NCBI GenBank assembly: GCA_938048505.1 | Contig: CALIUX010000146.1 | Location: forward strand, 1 to 11,442 | From: an uncultured Pseudomonadales bacterium | GTDB lineage: Bacteria; Pseudomonadota; Gammaproteobacteria; Pseudomonadales; Cellvibrionaceae | DNA: 11,442 nt | Direction: 5' to 3' | Program-made: the position numbers and the translations under genes | Part shown: piece after piece, positions 7,828-11,442 of the stretch | How the letters are laid out: every line of letters starts with the position of its first letter | How positions within the stretch are numbered: position 1 is the first letter of the stretch | Notes under the pieces: generated by a model | Told to the model about the DNA's origin: nothing | Seen by the model: the letters and a program-made list of their open reading frames with translations, nothing else | Database searches by the model: none

Positions 7828-7834
7828 AAGAGGT
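7828..7834 (+). promoter_or_regulatory. Ribosome binding site of the response regulator
   Basis: AAGAGGT ends four bases before the ATG at 7839. It is the best Shine-Dalgarno match in the window and fixes the start of the regulator. Confidence 0.75.
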
Positions 7835-7838
7835 CCAA

Positions 7839-9263
7839 ATGGCAAAAACTAAAGCATGCATTGCAATCATTGATGATGATGACGATATTCTTACTGCTGC
7901 AGAATTACTCTTAAAGCGTCATTTTGAGCGTGTTTTATGCTTTAACAATCCTCAGACAATGGCTGATGCAATGGAAAGTGAAAAGATTAATATTTTTTTG
8001 CTTGATATGAATTTTGCACTGGGTGTCAATGACGGAGAGGAGGGTTTGAAATGGCTGCAGTATATTCTTAAGAAGGATGAGCAAGCTGCAGTAGTGTTAA
8101 TGACAGCCTATGGCAATATTGAAACATCTGTGAGCGCAATTAAATTAGGTGCAGCGGATTTTGTGCTGAAGCCCTGGCAGAATGATAAATTACTCGCAAC
8201 ACTCAATGCGGCTATTCCTCTTCATCAAAGACGTCAATCTAAAGAGCGCCAGCCCCTTACTGAGCCGCTACCGAAAGACTTTTTTGATAGCTCGCAAGAT
8301 TTTTCACATGACAATAGCCACATCATTGCAAAAGATCAGTCCATGTTAAAGCTCCTGCGTTTAACACAAAAAGCGGCTGCAAGTGATGTGAATGTTTTGA
8401 TTCTAGGTGAAAATGGTACAGGTAAGGAGGTCATTGCAAACGAATTACATCGTTTAAGCCTTCGTAGTAAAAAGCCTTTAATTAGTGTTGATTTAGGAGC
8501 AATACCCGAAACGCTTTTTGAGAGTGAATTATTTGGCCACAAAAAAGGCGCTTTCACTGATGCGCAAGCCAGCCGAGTAGGGCGATTTCAGGCAGCAGAA
8601 GGCGGTACATTGTTTTTAGATGAAATTGGCAATCTTTCTTTGCCTTTACAAGCAAAACTTTTACGTGTACTTGAACAGCGAGAAGTGACGCCTTTAGGGG
8701 CCGATAGACCTATCCCTGTCAATGTCAGGCTTATTTGCGCAACGAATTCATCGCTTCATGCGTCAGTTAATGAGGGTCTGTTTCGTCCTGATCTTTTTTA
8801 TCGTATCAATACGGTTCAGCTATCTTTACCCCCGTTAAGAGAGAGGATGCTAGACGTTCCTCTCCTTTTAGATTTTTTCATTACACGACATTCAAAACAA
8901 CATAACCTGCCTTCTAAAGAAATTGATAAAACAGCACTTCAGCAATTATGCAAATATGAGTGGCCTGGGAATGTAAGGGAATTAAGCCACTCTGTAGAGC
9001 GGGCACTGATTTTGAGTGATTCTGAAGTATTAACGGAAAGTGATTTTCTGATTTCTGATGCTTCTTCTCGATTCAACCCCAAAGCAGTGCAGCAGGACTT
9101 TAGTCGTAATGAAATTTTTGATGATTGTAATTTAGAGCGGATAGAAAAAATAACGATTGAGCATGCATTAAAAAAATATGGAGGCAATATTAGCCATGCC
9201 GCTCAGGAGTTAGGGATTACTCGAACATCTTTATATCGCCGTATTAAAAAATACCAGCTATGA
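7839..9263 (+). CDS. NtrC-family sigma-54-dependent response regulator
   Basis: This 474-residue cytoplasmic transcription activator has three domains. The receiver (about 6-125) has acidic pocket residues IIDDDDD (10-16), phosphoacceptor Asp56 (FLLDMNF), Thr89 and Lys111. The AAA+ domain (about 160-395) has Walker A GENGTGKE (190-197), Walker B GGTLFLDE (255-262), a conserved FRPDLFYR (315-322) and WPGNVRE (375-381). The C-terminal Fis-type helix-turn-helix (about 448-470) contains NISHAAQELGITRTSLYRRIKKY. The sigma-54 contact loop reads GAFTDA (237-242) rather than GAFTGA; everything else is canonical, so it is probably still a sigma-54 activator. Phosphorylation by the kinase encoded next should drive oligomerisation and ATP-dependent open-complex formation. 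The likely target is the -24/-12 promoter in the divergent region just upstream. The stop overlaps the kinase start by 4 bp. Confidence 0.95.
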   Translation: MAKTKACIAIIDDDDDILTAAELLLKRHFERVLCFNNPQTMADAMESEKINIFLLDMNFALGVNDGEEGLKWLQYILKKDEQAAVVLMTAYGNIETSVSAIKLGAADFVLKPWQNDKLLATLNAAIPLHQRRQSKERQPLTEPLPKDFFDSSQDFSHDNSHIIAKDQSMLKLLRLTQKAAASDVNVLILGENGTGKEVIANELHRLSLRSKKPLISVDLGAIPETLFESELFGHKKGAFTDAQASRVGRFQAAEGGTLFLDEIGNLSLPLQAKLLRVLEQREVTPLGADRPIPVNVRLICATNSSLHASVNEGLFRPDLFYRINTVQLSLPPLRERMLDVPLLLDFFITRHSKQHNLPSKEIDKTALQQLCKYEWPGNVRELSHSVERALILSDSEVLTESDFLISDASSRFNPKAVQQDFSRNEIFDDCNLERIEKITIEHALKKYGGNISHAAQELGITRTSLYRRIKKYQL

Positions 9264-10600
9264 AAAATTTCCGTTTTCGTGCGTTATTACTATTACAAAT
9301 CATCATTTTAGGTAGTCTCTTTGGTGTTGTTTTTAATTTTATGATGATGGGTGAATATCCATTTGTCGTGATGTTACTATTGGTTTTAGCTACTTTTTTA
9401 GTAGTGCAATATATTGCCTATGTTGAAAGAATTCCTCGCAGTATAAAAAAACTCTTTCATGCTGCTAACAATCATGACTTTTCTCATGCAGTAAAGGGCA
9501 GCTATATGGGGGCTGACTTTGAAAAAGAGTGGAATGCTCTTATTGAAAATATCCGCTATTCTCGCGTCAAAGATCGATCAGAAAATACGTTTCTGCTTGC
9601 ATTAATCCGGCAAGCACCCGTTGCGATTATGGCGTTTGATAGTAGAGGGCGGTTAAGCTTATATAATCCTGCTGCAGAAAAATTATTGGGCGTGGTATCA
9701 CCCAATACCATTTTGGATCTAGATGCGTTTTACCCTAATTTTAGTCGCAGGCTTAAAGACTTGGATTCTGAAATGCGTAGTATTTTCAAAGCCAATAAAA
9801 ATGGTATTGAGCAGAGTTGGATGATGTCTAGCGCAAAGGCCATTCTAGAAGGTAAAGCGCAGACCCTTATCACTATCGAAAACATTGGTCGTGAGCTGAT
9901 CGAAGCTGAATATGCTGCATGGCGTAATTTAATTGGTGTTTTAACACATGAGGTCATGAATTCAATTACACCAATTGTCTCGCTAGCGAATACAGGCAAA
10001 GACATTTTGCAACAAGATGAACTATTGGCATTGCCAAAAGAAGTACTGCAAGATGAGATTAATGATTTATCTGAAGTCGTAAGTATTATTGCGCATAGAG
10101 GCGAGGGTATGATGTCTTTTGTACAAGGTTATAGAAAACTTAGTTTGATCCCTCACCCTGATCGAAGTTTATTTTCTGTGAAAGCCTTGTTAGATGAGCA
10201 AGTTTTATTGCATCAAGGTTTATGTAAGTCAAATGGCATTCAGATAGATTCGATATGTCACCCTAGCTCATTGAAAATTCACGCAGATCAACAGCAATTA
10301 GAACAAGTGCTCATTAATATTATTAAAAATGCTATTGATGCTTTTCAGGATCAGCATATAAAGAACATTACATTGCATGCTGATCAGAGGCTGGGGGAGG
10401 TTGTTATAACAATCGAAGATACCGGCTGTGGTATTCCTAATGAAGTATTGAATCAAGTCTTCGTGCCTTTTTTTACAACAAAAAAACAGGGTACAGGCAT
10501 TGGCATGGCGTTAACACGCCAAATTATGCATGCTCATGGAGGGCAAATACGTATTCAATCACAGCCGGGGTCTGGCACTAGAGTTGAGCTAATTTTTTAA
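9260..10600 (+). CDS. Membrane histidine kinase, partner of the NtrC-family regulator
   Basis: This 446-residue kinase overlaps the regulator by the ATGA sequence at 9260-9263, indicating translational coupling and a cognate pair. Two membrane helices (about 8-28 and 34-54) are joined by a loop of only about five residues, so there is no periplasmic sensor domain. A HAMP-like linker (about 55-105) is followed by a PAS domain (about 110-205; FLLALIRQAPVAIMAFDSRGRLSLYNPAAEKLLG). The phosphorylated residue is His230 in LTHEVMNSITPIVSLA. The ATP-binding domain has the N box with Asn357 (INIIKNAID), the G1 box with Asp387 (EDTGCGIP), the F box FVPFFTTKKQ and the G2 box GTGIGMAL (411-418). All key residues are present, so it should be active. 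The signal is unknown; the near absence of an external loop suggests sensing in the membrane, through a partner protein, or via the cytoplasmic PAS domain. Confidence 0.93.
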   Translation: MKNFRFRALLLLQIIILGSLFGVVFNFMMMGEYPFVVMLLLVLATFLVVQYIAYVERIPRSIKKLFHAANNHDFSHAVKGSYMGADFEKEWNALIENIRYSRVKDRSENTFLLALIRQAPVAIMAFDSRGRLSLYNPAAEKLLGVVSPNTILDLDAFYPNFSRRLKDLDSEMRSIFKANKNGIEQSWMMSSAKAILEGKAQTLITIENIGRELIEAEYAAWRNLIGVLTHEVMNSITPIVSLANTGKDILQQDELLALPKEVLQDEINDLSEVVSIIAHRGEGMMSFVQGYRKLSLIPHPDRSLFSVKALLDEQVLLHQGLCKSNGIQIDSICHPSSLKIHADQQQLEQVLINIIKNAIDAFQDQHIKNITLHADQRLGEVVITIEDTGCGIPNEVLNQVFVPFFTTKKQGTGIGMALTRQIMHAHGGQIRIQSQPGSGTRVELIF

Positions 10601-10618
10601 CTCTTTGCTTACTCAATT

Positions 10619-10646
10619 TTTGTCTCTTAATATTTGTCTCTTAATA
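10619..10646. repeat. 14-bp perfect tandem duplication
   Basis: TTTGTCTCTTAATA occurs twice back to back (10619-10632 and 10633-10646) in the 53-bp gap between the convergent kinase and VIT/VWA genes. It looks like a recent replication-slippage duplication. No hairpin terminator was seen in this gap; the T-rich sequence could contribute weakly to termination. Confidence 0.7.
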
Positions 10647-10653
10647 TTATTCT

Positions 10654-11442
10654 TCACTTATGATTTGCACTTGCGAGTTGGATGCGTGCTTTTTTAAATT
10701 GAATTGATTTTCCAAATATTAGTAGTGTCAGTAATCCGAATAGGTATAAAGGGTTGAATGCTCCACCGCCGCCACTGCCTGTTGTTGGTCTAGGAGAATT
10801 GAACATTGGCTGCTCAATATCGGCTTGATTGTTTTGGGTTTTAGTGTTTTTGCGTGCAGCGCGCGCTGTGTGCTCGGTTTCTACACGGCGTTTATTTTGG
10901 CGGTCAATATTCATTGCTTGAAAAACAGATTCCTCAACAACCAGCATAGAGGTATAGTCTGTGACAAGCCCAAATTCGGTTGCAATATCAGTAATCGCCT
11001 GTTCAATATCCTTATCTTCGCCAAGGTAATCGCTTTTTAATTTAAGATTTTCAATTGCACCAAAAGCCCATAAGCGTTCAATTTCTGGATTTCTTATGTC
11101 TTCTTTTGGAAAGTTAACAACGGTTTGGTATGTCTTTTTTTGATTGCCAACCATTGCTGTCAACGTGACTTTGGCATTACCGCTTCCCCAATAGTGACCG
11201 AATACGGTGAGTTGTTCTCCTTGGTATAGGCTATTAATATCTTGCGGTGTAATATCTTTCACTTTTATACCATTGATATCGAGTGAAATATCACGAAAAG
11301 CCTGATGTGTGAGTTTGCTAGTTGCCAGCAATAGTTGGCCAACAATATCATCTGCATTAGAGATAGACATAGCAAACCCTTTTGAAATACTGGCCATTTC
11401 TTTTAAAAGAGGGCGGTTGGCGCTGTTTCCCATGATGAAAGT
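10654..11442 (-). CDS. C-terminal part of a VIT/VWA-domain protein with a GlyGly-CTERM-like anchor (5' end outside the window)
   Basis: The frame is open to the right edge (262 visible residues); the ATG at 11433-11431 is internal because the preceding codons continue the conserved strand as TFIMGNSANRPLLKEM, the end of a von Willebrand A domain. Further family hallmarks are IERLWAFGAIENL and FGLVTDYTSMLVVEES, typical of the region after the VWA domain in bacterial inter-alpha-trypsin-inhibitor-like proteins. A charged, probably disordered stretch follows, then a C-terminal sorting-like signal: PTTGSGGGG, a hydrophobic helix (NPLYLFGLLTLLIFG) and a basic tail (KKARIQ...K). This order of glycines, helix and basic residues resembles GlyGly-CTERM tails processed by rhombosortases, though the tail after the helix is longer than usual. 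The protein is probably exported and surface-linked. Its function is unknown, and no processing peptidase is in the window. Confidence 0.8.
   Translation of the reverse strand, partial: TFIMGNSANRPLLKEMASISKGFAMSISNADDIVGQLLLATSKLTHQAFRDISLDINGIKVKDITPQDINSLYQGEQLTVFGHYWGSGNAKVTLTAMVGNQKKTYQTVVNFPKEDIRNPEIERLWAFGAIENLKLKSDYLGEDKDIEQAITDIATEFGLVTDYTSMLVVEESVFQAMNIDRQNKRRVETEHTARAARKNTKTQNNQADIEQPMFNSPRPTTGSGGGGAFNPLYLFGLLTLLIFGKSIQFKKARIQLASANHK

Larger units (their letters stand above)
7485..7838. other. Divergent intergenic control region
   Basis: This 354-bp stretch separates the exporter operon (leftward) from the regulator-kinase operon (rightward). It contains a -24/-12 promoter for the leftward operon, two related imperfect boxes upstream of it, a short CTGCGT direct repeat (7696 and 7716, 20 bp apart), and a sigma-70-like -10 box plus ribosome binding site for the rightward operon. 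No convincing gene, RNA gene or riboswitch was seen. Confidence 0.8.

Noticed and set aside
8939..9187. An 82-codon minus-strand open frame opposite the regulator's DNA-binding region.
   Set aside because: It is antisense to the conserved WPGNVRE and Fis-type helix-turn-helix sequence and shows no coding features of its own.

Overview
The window looks like chromosomal DNA from a marine, agar-degrading gammaproteobacterium. The evidence is a GH50-type agarase lipoprotein, an NtrC-family/sigma-54 regulatory pair, Gram-negative export components (periplasmic adaptor plus MacB/Lol-like ABC transporter), a VIT/VWA surface protein with a glycine-rich C-terminal anchor, and AT-rich base composition. 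Genus and species cannot be fixed from the sequence. No RNA genes, insertion sequences, CRISPR arrays or prophage genes were seen.

Layout. (1) 2-535, plus strand: the 3' end of an unrecognised gene, followed by a strong hairpin at 605-645 shared with the convergent gene. (2) 657-7484, minus strand: a tightly packed run read from right to left. It comprises an HlyD-type adaptor (6246-7484), a LolD/MacB-type ATPase (5494-6240), an 811-residue double-FtsX permease (3050-5485) and, after 38 bp, a GH50 beta-agarase-like lipoprotein (657-3011). (3) 7485-7838: a divergent control region. It holds a very good -24/-12 (sigma-54) promoter pointing at the exporter operon, two related TGT...ACA boxes 22 bp apart upstream of it, and a sigma-70-like -10 box with a good ribosome binding site for the regulator. 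(4) 7839-10600, plus strand: an NtrC-family response regulator and a membrane histidine kinase whose reading frames overlap by 4 bp. (5) 10654-11442, minus strand: the C-terminal end of a VIT/VWA protein with a GlyGly-CTERM-like tail, convergent with the kinase.

How the genes work together (inference). The kinase has almost no extracytoplasmic sensor loop, so it probably senses a membrane event or a partner membrane protein. It would phosphorylate the NtrC-type regulator, which would bind upstream boxes in the divergent region and activate the sigma-54 promoter of the adaptor-ATPase-permease operon. The layout resembles a self-contained, signal-induced efflux or envelope-stress module, loosely analogous to the sensor-kinase/FtsX-transporter modules of Firmicutes. 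No outer-membrane TolC-like partner is encoded here. The agarase at the operon's end may be co-transcribed or may simply lie downstream; the sequence does not decide this.
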